Origin: Bradyrhizobium sp. 186
GTDB lineage: Bacteria > Pseudomonadota > Alphaproteobacteria > Rhizobiales > Xanthobacteraceae
Direction: 5' to 3'
DNA length: 64,000 nt
Assembly: GCF_023101685.1 (NCBI RefSeq)
Contig: NZ_CP082164.1
Location: forward strand, 6,324,001-6,388,000
Under the pieces are notes generated by a model, which saw only the letters and a list, made by a program, of their open reading frames with translations, was not told where the DNA came from and did no database searches. Both the position numbers and the translations under genes were made by a program. Shown here piece after piece: positions 12,189 to 28,530 of this stretch (position 1 is the stretch's first letter; every line of letters starts with the position of its first letter).

Positions 12189-14243
12189 CTAGTCCTCGTC
12201 CTCGACCTTGTCGAAGAAGGAATAGCGCAAGCTGTCCGCGTCGGCGTACCACCGGCCCGGGCCCTTGTCGGCGGCGAGCGTCGCCTCCCAGAGCGCATCG
12301 GTGCAGTCGTTGCGGTGCATCGACAGATCGAAGCCGTTGCCGAAGAACAGTTCGGACCATTCCCACCAGGTGCCGAGCTTCTTGACCCCGCGCAACAGGT
12401 CGTAGCGGTCGATCAGCGCAGGCGCCATGTCCGAAGTGATCGAGCCGAACACGAGTCCGGTCTTGACCACGCGGTTCAGCTCCTTGATCGCGCGGACCAC
12501 CTGCTTCGGGGAAACATGGCAGAGGCTGGTCTCGAACACGAAGTCGAACGCGCCGTCCTTGAACGGCATGTCGAGGATCGAGCCGAGCTTGTTGTACTTC
12601 CTCAGCGCCTTCGGCGTCCTGGCGTGGATGGCGCGATTGTTCTCGATGCCCCAGGCGTCGATGCCGCGCTCACGTAGCACGCCGACCAACTCGCCGCTGG
12701 CGGAGCCCGCGACCAGCAGCTTGGCGCCCTTCGCTTTGCCCCAGACGATGCCGATCAGTCTTGTGAGATAGTCGGGATCGGTGAACTCGCGCCACGCCTC
12801 GCTATAGGGGCCGAGGCCGCGATAGCTCTCGAAATAGTCGCGGTCGATTTTGTCGGACACCGGCTTGTCGCCCTGCGCACGCTCGCGGCGCAGCCGCATC
12901 ATCTCCGTCAGGATGATGTCGGTCGCCGCATCCGAGGAGTCGAGCAGGCCGTTCAGCGTCGAATCGAACAGATAGTCGCCGACCACCACGATGCCGGGAT
13001 GCTCCTTCGGCTCCGGCCGGTGATTGGTCATGACGTCGCGCACGGGCAGACCGCCCGGAATCGCGTTCACCGACGACAGCCAGCGGTGGATCTTGCCTTC
13101 CATGAAATGCGCACGTGCATCACCGAGCGAAGCCGGTAACGATTTCAGCGCGGCATCGATCAGCTCCTGGTCCGACAAATTGGCGAAGGCCAGCGCATCG
13201 GAACCGGGAATGAGCCAGTTCAGGACGCCGTGCTTGCCGACGTCGTGGCGCGCGCCCTCATTGTAGACGCAGCAGCCGCCGAAGGCTTCCGACATGAACC
13301 AGGCGCCGGCGATCTTGTCGCCCCAGAACGGCGTATCGAACAGGATCGAGACACGCAGATAATGCGCGGGACGGTCGAAATAGGAGACGTGCTTGACCAT
13401 CGACTTGCGGAGCTGCTCGCCTTTCCAGCCGACGGTCCCAAGCCAGGAATGCGGCAGGCAGACCAGCACGAGATCGAAGTCGCGCGTCTCCGGCCCCTTG
13501 CCGTTCATCATCTTGAGCTGATAGCGGCCGGTCGGCGCCTTGCCGACGGTGAGCACGCGGTGATTGAGCTGGATGTCGGCATTAACCTCCGACTGAAGGC
13601 ACTCGATGATCTGCTCGTTGCCGTTCTGGATGGAATAGAGGCCGATATAGCCCTCGACATCCATCAGGTAATTCTTGAGCGCGTTGAGCCCGTTGGTGTT
13701 GTGGCTCTCGGTGGCAATATCGGAGCGCGCCAGCACCTTGAAGAAACGCTTTGCCGTTTCGTCCTCGACCTCCTCGTCGAGCACCTGCTCGGCGGTCTTG
13801 TAGGCCCAGGGGTTCTCGTTGTCGTGCGCGCCGACGCCCTCGTAGTACTCGATCGGCGACATCTTTTCGGCGCAGCGCTCGCGGAACGCCTCGATCGCCG
13901 CCGCGGTCTTGGCACCGTATTTGCGGCGCATGCCCGCCACGTCATTAAGGAGCTCGCCGCCGAACTGGACCTGTTCCGCGTCCATCGGAATGGTCTGCAA
14001 ACCGAAATGCTGGATCAGCTCGCGCAGTGGGTCCGGGCCGGTCATCGAGTAGTCGTAGATCTCGGCGACGCCGGCCTCGTACATCGCGGGCGCGGAATCG
14101 AATTTGCGCGTGACGATCTTGCCGCCGAGCCGGTCGGAGGCCTCATAGATGGTGACGCGGCAGAGGTCCCCGAGCTTGCGCTTCAGATACCAGGCGCTCA
14201 TCAGCCCGCCGGGGCCGCCGCCTACGATTGCGAGATCAAGCAT
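12189..14243 (-). CDS. FAD-dependent oxidoreductase fused to a SAM-dependent methyltransferase-like domain
   Basis: The 684-residue product opens with a dinucleotide-binding motif (IVGGGPGGLMSAWYLKRKL) and an amine-oxidase/phytoene-desaturase-like FAD domain. This domain ends near residue 445 with the FAD-contact segment VVVGDYLFDSTLNGLLDSSD. From about residue 500 a second domain begins (LLVAGSASGELVGVLRERG), followed by SILDMPFKDGAFDFVFETS, the layout of class I methyltransferases (motif I, acidic loop, motif IV/post). The glycine motif is degenerate (AGSASGE), so SAM binding is inferred. It lies 131 bp upstream of the ABC exporter on the same strand; a shared role in modifying and exporting a lipid or pigment is only a guess. 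Confidence 0.8.
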   Translation of the reverse strand: MLDLAIVGGGPGGLMSAWYLKRKLGDLCRVTIYEASDRLGGKIVTRKFDSAPAMYEAGVAEIYDYSMTGPDPLRELIQHFGLQTIPMDAEQVQFGGELLNDVAGMRRKYGAKTAAAIEAFRERCAEKMSPIEYYEGVGAHDNENPWAYKTAEQVLDEEVEDETAKRFFKVLARSDIATESHNTNGLNALKNYLMDVEGYIGLYSIQNGNEQIIECLQSEVNADIQLNHRVLTVGKAPTGRYQLKMMNGKGPETRDFDLVLVCLPHSWLGTVGWKGEQLRKSMVKHVSYFDRPAHYLRVSILFDTPFWGDKIAGAWFMSEAFGGCCVYNEGARHDVGKHGVLNWLIPGSDALAFANLSDQELIDAALKSLPASLGDARAHFMEGKIHRWLSSVNAIPGGLPVRDVMTNHRPEPKEHPGIVVVGDYLFDSTLNGLLDSSDAATDIILTEMMRLRRERAQGDKPVSDKIDRDYFESYRGLGPYSEAWREFTDPDYLTRLIGIVWGKAKGAKLLVAGSASGELVGVLRERGIDAWGIENNRAIHARTPKALRKYNKLGSILDMPFKDGAFDFVFETSLCHVSPKQVVRAIKELNRVVKTGLVFGSITSDMAPALIDRYDLLRGVKKLGTWWEWSELFFGNGFDLSMHRNDCTDALWEATLAADKGPGRWYADADSLRYSFFDKVEDED

Positions 14244-14377
14244 GTGAGTTCCGTGGTCTCCGGCCCTGCCCCTGCCATGGGACCACCGGTCTAAGCGCCC
14301 CTAACAGAAGCGCTTTTTAGCCTGAAGGAAAGATGAACAAAGGTTGATCCTGCATCGCAGCAAGCAAACAAAGCAGC

Positions 14378-14404
14378 AAAAAGGCCGGCTTACGCCGGCC
14401 TTTT
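14378..14404 (-). terminator. Rho-independent terminator of the rpoBC transcript
   Basis: A perfect 7-bp stem GGCCGGC/GCCGGCC (14383-14389 and 14394-14400) with a TTAC loop is flanked by A5 on the left and T4 on the right. It can therefore act in either direction. It lies 32 bp downstream of the rpoC stop. Confidence 0.85.
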
Positions 14405-14435
14405 CATTGTCCTCGGTATTCCTACGGATGCCCCA

Positions 14436-18632
<4,197 letters not shown>

Positions 18633-18724
18633 CGTCTTCTCCTCGCGTGCCGGTCGCCTCCGGCAGCAAATTCGAAAATCACTGTGCGGGGCGCCCTGCC
18701 CTCAAGTCTCGGGATGGAGCGCCG

Positions 18725-18749
18725 ATGCCCGGCCGAGCCGGCCGGGCAT
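18725..18749. repeat. 10-bp perfect hairpin in the rpoB-rpoC gap
   Basis: ATGCCCGGCC (18725-18734) pairs exactly with GGCCGGGCAT (18740-18749) around a 5-nt loop, just after the rpoB stop. There is no T-tract, so full termination is unlikely. It may be an mRNA processing or stability element that sets beta versus beta' levels, or simply a palindromic repeat. Confidence 0.65.
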
Positions 18750-18760
18750 GATAGATCGCG

Positions 18761-22876
<4,116 letters not shown>

Positions 22877-23381
22877 CGTGGCCTCTCATTTCGTCGCCCG
22901 CTCTGGGCGCGGCGTCCAGGACGCGGCTGCCGCCGCTCCCCGGGTTGAATTTTTCGAACCCGTCTTGGAGGGCCAAAGACCCAGTTTCAGGCGGGAATGT
23001 CCTGAATCTGTTCTTCAGACCTTCAAAACGCAAAACGACGCGCGGGGCGCATAGGCGCGCCCGCCCGTCACAACGATCATTTTCACGGACTGCAAAAGCC
23101 CGAAATAGCCTGCTCTCCCAACGGCTTACAGGGAAAATCTGGCATCCCTGACACCGCGCTTTCGTGCTGTCGAACCGATATGGGGCGACAATAGTGGAGA
23201 TTCGAGGGGTAAACCCTCAAATCCCCACACTTTTTCGTGTTTGGCCTGCGTCGGGACGTTCCGTCGCACGCCTTTTGCATCCAGCCCGCTTCTCCCGACC
23301 GGATACCGGCCGCCGAAATTGCGGGTCGGGATCCCGGGTCTCGCTCGCGCTCGCCCGGGATCTCGATCAAGCAAGCTTGGC
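22877..23381. other. 505-bp non-coding gap between rplL and rpoB
   Basis: No supported gene is present; the open frames here are short and without codon bias or motifs. The gap is the rpoB leader plus the rplL 3' region. It includes a palindrome at 23330-23362 (GATCCCGGG pairing with CCCGGGATC), right after rplL, that belongs to the dispersed repeats of this genome. The palindrome could attenuate transcription between rplJL and rpoBC. Confidence 0.6.
23330..23362. repeat. Palindromic repeat downstream of rplL
   Basis: GATCCCGGG (23330-23338) and CCCGGGATC (23354-23362) form a 9-bp stem around a 15-nt CG-rich loop. The same GATCCCGGGT...CCCGGGATGAC core occurs in the repeat at 29759-29853, which marks it as a member of a dispersed family. 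Confidence 0.7.
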
Positions 23382-23759
23382 TTACTTGAGCTCGACCTTC
23401 GCACCAGCCTTCTCGAGCTGGGCCTTGATCTTGTCGGCCTCGTCCTTGTTCACGCCTTCCTTGACAGGCTTCGGCGCGCCCTCGACGAGGTCCTTTGCTT
23501 CCTTCAGGCCCAGGCCGGTGATGGCGCGGACTTCCTTGATGACTTCGATCTTCTTGTCGCCAGCGGCGGCGAGAACGACCGTGAACTCGGTCTTCTCTTC
23601 AACCGGAGCGGCGGCAGCGCCACCAGCAGCCGGGCCAGCCACCGCGACGGCGGCAGCGGCGGACACGCCCCACTTCTCTTCGAGGAGCTTCGCGAGTTCG
23701 GCAGCCTCGAGCACGGTGAGGCCCGAGAGGTCGTCAACGATCTTCTGCAAGTCAGCCAT
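23382..23759 (-). CDS. rplL: 50S ribosomal protein L7/L12
   Basis: L7/L12 forms the flexible stalk that recruits translational GTPases. The 125-residue protein has the N-terminal dimerisation helix ([20 protein letters not shown]), an Ala-rich hinge around residues 35-55, and the globular domain ending [14 protein letters not shown]. It follows rplJ by 54 bp. Confidence 0.98.
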   Translation of the reverse strand: MADLQKIVDDLSGLTVLEAAELAKLLEEKWGVSAAAAVAVAGPAAGGAAAAPVEEKTEFTVVLAAAGDKKIEVIKEVRAITGLGLKEAKDLVEGAPKPVKEGVNKDEADKIKAQLEKAGAKVELK

Positions 23760-23813
23760 TGTTCAGTTTCCTTGAGTGTAAGTCTGGTTCGGGTTTGAGT
23801 TTTGCGAAGGGCG

Positions 23814-24332
23814 TCAGGCCGCTTCGCCCTTTGAGGCATGAGCCTGGATGACGCGCGCGAGCTTGCCCGCAGGCGCGTTGGCGAGCTGGGCCAGCTTGGT
23901 CGCCGGGGCCACGATGAGGCCGACGATCTTGGCGCGCAGTTCGTCAAGCGACGGCAGCGAGGCAAGTGCCTTCACGCCGTCGACATTCAGGACGGTCTTT
24001 CCCATCGAGCCGCCGACGATGATGAACTTTTCGTTCGTCTTGGCGAATTCGACGGCGACCTTTGGCGCCGCTACCGGATCGTTCGAAGTCGCGATCACGG
24101 TCGGCCCCTTCAGCATGGGACCGATGGCAACGACGTCAGTGCCTTCAAGAGCAATTTTGGCGAGACGGTTCTTCGAGACCTTCACCGAGGCGCCAGCCTG
24201 CTTCATCTGCATGCGCAGCTTCTGCATCTGGACAACGGTGAGGCCGGAATATTGAGCAACGACCGCGACGCTCGTGGTCTTGAAGACCCCATTGAGCTGT
24301 TCGACCGCCTCTTTTTTTGCCGCTCGTTCCAC
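23814..24332 (-). CDS. rplJ: 50S ribosomal protein L10
   Basis: L10 anchors L7/L12 dimers to the 50S stalk base. The open frame extends 78 codons upstream to 24566, but those residues look non-coding. A GTG at 24332 begins (V)[16 protein letters not shown], the known alphaproteobacterial L10 start, and a good ribosome binding site (GGAAAGAG) precedes it. The resulting protein has 172 residues. In E. coli, L10 with L12 represses its own leader; the long leader here could allow the same. Confidence 0.95.
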   Translation of the reverse strand: MERAAKKEAVEQLNGVFKTTSVAVVAQYSGLTVVQMQKLRMQMKQAGASVKVSKNRLAKIALEGTDVVAIGPMLKGPTVIATSNDPVAAPKVAVEFAKTNEKFIIVGGSMGKTVLNVDGVKALASLPSLDELRAKIVGLIVAPATKLAQLANAPAGKLARVIQAHASKGEAA

Positions 24333-24911
24333 AGCAAGCTCTTTCCGGTTGGCAGTCGTCGCGAAAAGCGGGACCGCCGGGTTGCACCCATCGTCCCACC
24401 CAAACCTGAACCTCTGGGTCAAAACCCTTTGGACACGCCGGGGCGAGACAACGATTAAAGCCTGCCCTCCCGAGACCTTTTGGGCCCACGGGGTGTGTCG
24501 AGGTCCGAACCAGACCCATTTCGCACCTGCCCGAAAGCGGAATACGACGTGAAATCCGGTCTTCACCCGTCTATGCAGGCCATGCGATTAAGCCGTTGAG
24601 AAATCGAAATTCCCCGCGGGCGCCTGCAGTCTTGGACAGGACAAGGTCAGCCGGCAAACCGTCCGACCCCTGCTCGCCTTCCACCAGCCGATGGGTTTTC
24701 CTTCCTTTTCCGGCAAATCCTCGCGGACGTCCTGAAAAGGAATGATCTCCTGTCGTACCGGGTTTTCGGAATGCGTGCACGAACGTGCCCGCTACGGCCA
24801 GCACGTCCGGAGCCGGTTCTTTAACCGCTCTGGGCCGGCTTGCCAAGAGCAAAATTCACACCAGTTCCAATCGATTGCAGACAAGGCTTGATGCGCCCCG
24901 AAAGGACCGAT
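24333..24911. other. rplJ leader and upstream non-coding region (579 bp)
   Basis: No supported gene is seen; an open frame on the minus strand at 24571-24852 has no recognisable protein features. The stretch next to rplJ should be the rplJL mRNA leader, where L10-L12 autoregulation acts in other bacteria. I could not derive a convincing L10-binding fold by eye. The far end includes a candidate promoter (separate entry). Confidence 0.5.
24819..24847 (-). promoter_or_regulatory. Weak candidate promoter for rplJL
   Basis: On the minus strand, CTTGGC (24842-24847), a 17-nt spacer and TTAAAG (24819-24824) resemble a sigma70-type promoter. The -10 match is poor. It lies just downstream of the dehydrogenase stop, where a separate rplJL promoter would be expected. 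Confidence 0.3.
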
Positions 24912-25865
24912 TCAGGCGATTTTGACAGCGTGCGGCAGCCGCTGGCCCGCAAAAAATGCGCTCAGATTCGCCAGAACGCAGTTCTGCATGGCGAAGTGCG
25001 ATTCGAGGGTGTGGCCGCCGATATGCGGGGCCAGCACGGCGTTGGGCAGCGCCGTCAGCGCATCGGGCGCGTGCGGCTCCTTCTCGTAGACGTCGAGGCC
25101 GGCGCCGGCGATGGTCTTGTCGGTCAGCGCCGCGACGAGGGCCTTCTCGTCGATCACCGAGCCGCGGGAGATGTTGACGACATAGCCGTCCGCGCCCAGG
25201 CGCCTGAGGATATCAGCGTTGACGGCGTGCTGGGTCTCGGCGCCGGCGCGGACCGCGATCATCAGCACGCTGCACCAGTCGGCGAGCGCCTCCAGGGTCG
25301 GGAAATATTGATACGGCAAATCGTGCTTGCTGCGGCTGAAATAGCCGACCTCGCTCTCGAAGGCGGCACAGCGCGCCGCGATCTTGCGGCCGATCTCGCC
25401 CATGCCGTAGACGCCGATGCGACGGCCGGGCATCCCGGCCTGCGGCCGCATCATCGGCGACTGTTTCGCGCCTGCCCAATCGCCGCTGCGGACATAGTGG
25501 TCGGCGACCAGGATCCGCCGCGTCGCCGCGAGCATCAGGGTCATCGCGATGTCGGCAACCGAGGCTGCATTGGCGCCGGGGCTGTGGCCGACCGCAATGT
25601 TGCGCGCGGCTGCCGCCGTCAGGTCGATGCCGTCATAGCCGGTGCCGTAACAGACGACCGCGCCAAGCTTCGGAAACAGGTCCATCGCCTCCGCGTCGAG
25701 CGGCGTGCCGCCGGCGGTGAGCATCGCGCGAATGCCGGCGAGTTCCTCGGCCGGAAACACCTCCCGCGCCGGCATGCCGCCGGTGTCCAGCAGCTCGAAT
25801 CGCTCGGCGAACCGCGCCATCATCGTCTTTGGAAAGCGCGAGTAGATCAGGACCTTGTCAGCCAT
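24912..25865 (-). CDS. D-isomer-specific 2-hydroxyacid dehydrogenase
   Basis: The 317-residue NAD(P)-dependent enzyme would interconvert a D-2-hydroxy acid and a 2-keto acid, plausibly glyoxylate/hydroxypyruvate reductase-like. The Rossmann motif VYGMGEIGRKI is near residue 150, ISRGSVIDEKAL carries the catalytic Arg, and APHIGGHTLES has the catalytic His with the Glu nearby. It sits between rplA and rplJ, an unusual place, and starts only 36 bp after the rplA terminator hairpin. Its promoter may therefore lie within or before that hairpin. Confidence 0.9.
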   Translation of the reverse strand: MADKVLIYSRFPKTMMARFAERFELLDTGGMPAREVFPAEELAGIRAMLTAGGTPLDAEAMDLFPKLGAVVCYGTGYDGIDLTAAAARNIAVGHSPGANAASVADIAMTLMLAATRRILVADHYVRSGDWAGAKQSPMMRPQAGMPGRRIGVYGMGEIGRKIAARCAAFESEVGYFSRSKHDLPYQYFPTLEALADWCSVLMIAVRAGAETQHAVNADILRRLGADGYVVNISRGSVIDEKALVAALTDKTIAGAGLDVYEKEPHAPDALTALPNAVLAPHIGGHTLESHFAMQNCVLANLSAFFAGQRLPHAVKIA

Positions 25866-25901
25866 TGTTCTTGTTTCCAGTGAACGCCATCACAAACGAA
25901 A

Positions 25902-25931
25902 GGGGCGGAATTGGTTGCCCAATTCCGCCCC
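25902..25931 (-). terminator. Intrinsic terminator after rplA
   Basis: A perfect 13-bp stem, GGGGCGGAATTGG (25902-25914) with CCAATTCCGCCCC (25919-25931), and a 4-nt loop are followed on the minus strand by TTTCGTTTG. It lies 39 bp after the rplA stop and should end the nusG/rplKA transcript before the dehydrogenase gene. Confidence 0.85.
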
Positions 25932-25970
25932 TCGCCTCATGCAATTCTCGAACCTTAGCCGAGGCAAACC

Positions 25971-26663
25971 TTAGCCGAGGATGGTGCCGGGCTCGACCTT
26001 CACGCCGGGGCCCATCGTCGAGGACACCGCAACGCGCTGGATGTAGGTGCCCTTGGAGCCCGCCGGCTTTGCCTTGGAGACCGCGTCCGCGAGCGCCTTG
26101 ATGTTCTCGACCAGCTTGTCCTCGGAGAACGAGGCCTTGCCGACGCCGGCCTGCAAGATGCCGGCCTTCTCGACGCGAAACTCGACCGAGCCGCCCTTGG
26201 CGCCCTTGACGGCGTTGGTGACGTCCATGGTCACGGTGCCGATCTTCGGGTTCGGCATCAGGCCGCGCGGGCCGAGCACCTTACCGAGACGGCCGACCAG
26301 CGGCATCATGTCGGGGGTGGCGATGCAGCGGTCGAAATCGATCGAGCCGTTTTGCACCTTCTCGACCAGATCTTCGGCGCCGACGACGTCGGCACCGGCA
26401 GCCTTGGCTTCATCCGCCTTTGCGCCACGGGCAAACACGCCGACGCGGAGCGTACGGCCGGTGCCGTTCGGCAAGGTCACGACGCCACGGACCATCTGGT
26501 CGGCGTGACGAGGGTCGACGCCGAGATTGATCGCGATCTCGATCGTCTCGTCGAACTTCGATTTGGCGCGCTCCTTGACCATCTTGATGGCGTCCGCGAG
26601 CGGATAAAGCTTTTCGCGATCAACCCCTTCGCGGGCTTTCTTCAAACGCTTTCCGATTGCCAT
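25971..26663 (-). CDS. rplA: 50S ribosomal protein L1
   Basis: L1 forms the mobile stalk at the E site and represses its own operon in many bacteria. The 230-residue product starts [20 protein letters not shown] and has the hallmark [20 protein letters not shown] segment. It lies 6 bp after rplK. Confidence 0.98.
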   Translation of the reverse strand: MAIGKRLKKAREGVDREKLYPLADAIKMVKERAKSKFDETIEIAINLGVDPRHADQMVRGVVTLPNGTGRTLRVGVFARGAKADEAKAAGADVVGAEDLVEKVQNGSIDFDRCIATPDMMPLVGRLGKVLGPRGLMPNPKIGTVTMDVTNAVKGAKGGSVEFRVEKAGILQAGVGKASFSEDKLVENIKALADAVSKAKPAGSKGTYIQRVAVSSTMGPGVKVEPGTILG

Positions 26664-26669
26664 GACCGT

Positions 26670-27098
26670 TTACCCCGCCACTTCCAGACCCATCGAACGG
26701 GCAGAGCCCTCGACCATCTTCATGGCCGATTCGATGGTGTCGCAATTGAGATCCTTCATCTTCTTCTCGGCGATCTCGCGCACCTGCGCTTTGGTCACCG
26801 CGCCGGCCTTGTCACGGCCCGGCGCCTTCGAGCCGGACTGGATCTTTGCAGCCTGCTTGAGGAAGAAGGACATCGGGGGCGTCTTCATCTCGAAGGTGAA
26901 CGAACGATCGGCGTAGATCGTGATCACCACGGGAATCGGGGTGTTCTTCTCTTCCTTCTGGGTCTGGGCGTTGAACGCCTTGCAGAACTCCATGATGTTG
27001 AGACCGCGCTGACCAAGCGCGGGACCGATCGGGGGCGAAGGATTCGCCGCACCGGCCGGGACCTGAAGCTTCAGGTATCCGGTCACTTTCTTTGCCAT
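26670..27098 (-). CDS. rplK: 50S ribosomal protein L11
   Basis: L11 forms the GTPase-associated centre and is needed for RelA activation. The 142-residue protein starts [20 protein letters not shown] and has the thiostrepton-region [19 protein letters not shown]. The C-terminal RNA-binding domain ends [11 protein letters not shown]. It lies 133 bp after nusG; that gap may hold an rplKA promoter or L1 control site, but none was firmly seen. Confidence 0.98.
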   Translation of the reverse strand: MAKKVTGYLKLQVPAGAANPSPPIGPALGQRGLNIMEFCKAFNAQTQKEEKNTPIPVVITIYADRSFTFEMKTPPMSFFLKQAAKIQSGSKAPGRDKAGAVTKAQVREIAEKKMKDLNCDTIESAMKMVEGSARSMGLEVAG

Positions 27099-27231
27099 GT
27101 ATCACTCCTGTTGTGCCGGCAGATCGCCGGCGGTTTCAGGTTCGTGGTCTGGGTCGGGTGCGGTTGGCGACCGCCCTCTCCCTCCCACGGCCTATTTCGC
27201 GCCAAGCCCTTAAGCTTCGCACGTCGTCCGA

Positions 27232-27786
27232 TCAGACCTTCTCCACCTGACCGAATTCCAGTTCGACCGGCGTGGCGCGACCGAAGATCGACACCGCGAC
27301 CTTCACGCGCGAGCGCGCCTCGTCGATTTCCTCGACCACACCCGAGAACGAGGCGAACGGGCCATCGGCCACGCGCACGTTCTCGCCGATCTCGAACGAC
27401 ACCGAGGCCTTCGGCCGTTCCACGCCCTCCTGCACCTGGTGCAGGATGCGCATCGCCTCGGCCTCCGAAATCGGCATCGGCTTGTTCTCGGCGCCGAGGA
27501 AGCCCGTCACCTTCGGCGTGTTCTTGATCAGATGAAACGCCTCATCGGTCAGCTTCATCTTCACCAGCACGTAGCCCGGAAAGAACTTCCGCTCGGCGTC
27601 GATCTTGCGGCCGCGGCGCACTTCCGTGACCTTTTCGGTCGGCACCAGCACCAGCTCGAACAGCTCCTCGAGCCCGCGCTGCTTGGCCTGCTCGCGGATC
27701 GATTCGGCGACCTTCTTCTCGAAGTTCGAATAGGCGTGGACGATGTACCAGCGCTTGTCAGACAATTGAGCCGTTGCTGTTGCCAT
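27232..27786 (-). CDS. nusG: Transcription termination/antitermination protein NusG
   Basis: NusG links RNA polymerase to Rho or the ribosome. The 184-residue protein has the N-terminal NGN domain (RWYIVHAYSNFEKKVAESIR, VKMKLTDEAFHLIKNTPKVT) and the C-terminal KOW domain (GENVRVADGPFASFSGVVEE). Its ATG overlaps the secE stop, so translation is coupled. Confidence 0.98.
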   Translation of the reverse strand: MATATAQLSDKRWYIVHAYSNFEKKVAESIREQAKQRGLEELFELVLVPTEKVTEVRRGRKIDAERKFFPGYVLVKMKLTDEAFHLIKNTPKVTGFLGAENKPMPISEAEAMRILHQVQEGVERPKASVSFEIGENVRVADGPFASFSGVVEEIDEARSRVKVAVSIFGRATPVELEFGQVEKV

Positions 27787-27977
27787 CAGTGAATGCCCAA
27801 AAGGAAGGTGATGAGGTAGCGAATGATCTGGTCGGCGGCGAAGAAGAAGATCGACGCCACCGCAACCATGACGAACACCATGATGGTGGTGATCGTCGTC
27901 TCGCGGCGGGTTGGCCAGGTGACCTTGGCGGTCTCCGAGCGCACTTCCTGCAAGAATTTGAACGGGCTGACTGCCAT
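27786..27977 (-). CDS. secE: Preprotein translocase subunit SecE
   Basis: SecE clamps SecY in the Sec translocon. A longer frame runs to 28103, but MAVSPFKFLQEVRSETAKVT is the conserved short-SecE start, giving 63 residues. It has the motif EVRSETAKVTWPTRRET followed by a single C-terminal membrane helix (IMVFVMVAVASIFFFAADQI), as in other alphaproteobacteria. It overlaps nusG. Confidence 0.96.
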   Translation of the reverse strand: MAVSPFKFLQEVRSETAKVTWPTRRETTITTIMVFVMVAVASIFFFAADQIIRYLITFLLGIH

Positions 27978-28307
27978 CGTTTGATGTCCAACGTCCGTCG
28001 TGAGACGCGAATGAATTTCAGGGATCCGAACAGCCGCCGTTGGCCCAGCCCTCTGTCTTGAAGGATGAGCCGGAAACCGGGCTCGATTGTTCGGGGATTT
28101 CAAAGCCGCGCCGGAAATCCGTATCTCAACGGGCCGGCTGCGAGTGCGGGGTAGATACTGCGGATGGGCCCAAACGTCAAGGTATCGCCGGACCGGAGGG
28201 AGGATCGAGAGCCTTCACCGCCTCTGACAGAGCCGATCCGGATCAAGGGCTTATCCGGCTCCCATGAACCGCGGCACTAGCTTCTGATCTTATGGGTCGG
28301 GTTTAGC
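27978..28307. other. 330-bp gap between tRNA-Trp and secE
   Basis: No gene is supported; the open frames are extensions of secE or lack coding character. It must include the 3' end of the tRNA-Trp transcript and probably the secE-nusG promoter, but I could not single out convincing -35/-10 boxes. Confidence 0.5.
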
Positions 28308-28383
28308 TGGCAGGAGTGGCAGGGCTCGAACCTGCGACCCCCGGTTTTGGAGACCGGTGCTCTACCAATTGAGCTACACTCCT
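28308..28383 (-). tRNA. trnW: tRNA-Trp (anticodon CCA)
   Basis: On the minus strand AGGAGTG pairs with CACTCCT as a 7-bp acceptor stem, and the encoded CCA end is at 28308-28310. The D-arm (TAGCTCAATTGGTAGAGCA), anticodon loop CTCCAAA with CCA, and T-loop GGTTCGAGCC are all intact. tRNA-Trp directly upstream of secE-nusG is a known conserved arrangement in alphaproteobacteria. Confidence 0.97.
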
Positions 28384-28530
28384 ACAGTCCCGCGTCGCCG
28401 CGGGTCAGGCGGGCTTTCAAGCACAGGGGGCAGCCGGATTGCAAGGGAGAAGCGCGCCAGGTTCGCTTGTTTGTGCCGGAGCTTCTGCGCCACAGTCACT
28501 CCCGATAATAAAGAGCAACCGGGAGTGACC

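Noticed and set aside
24333..24566. N-terminal extension of rplJ by 78 codons
   Set aside because: The extension lacks L10 similarity; the GTG at 24332 has a ribosome binding site and the conserved ERAAKKEAV start.
24571..24852. 93-codon frame upstream of rplJ
   Set aside because: No family features, no ribosome site, and it lies in the expected leader region.
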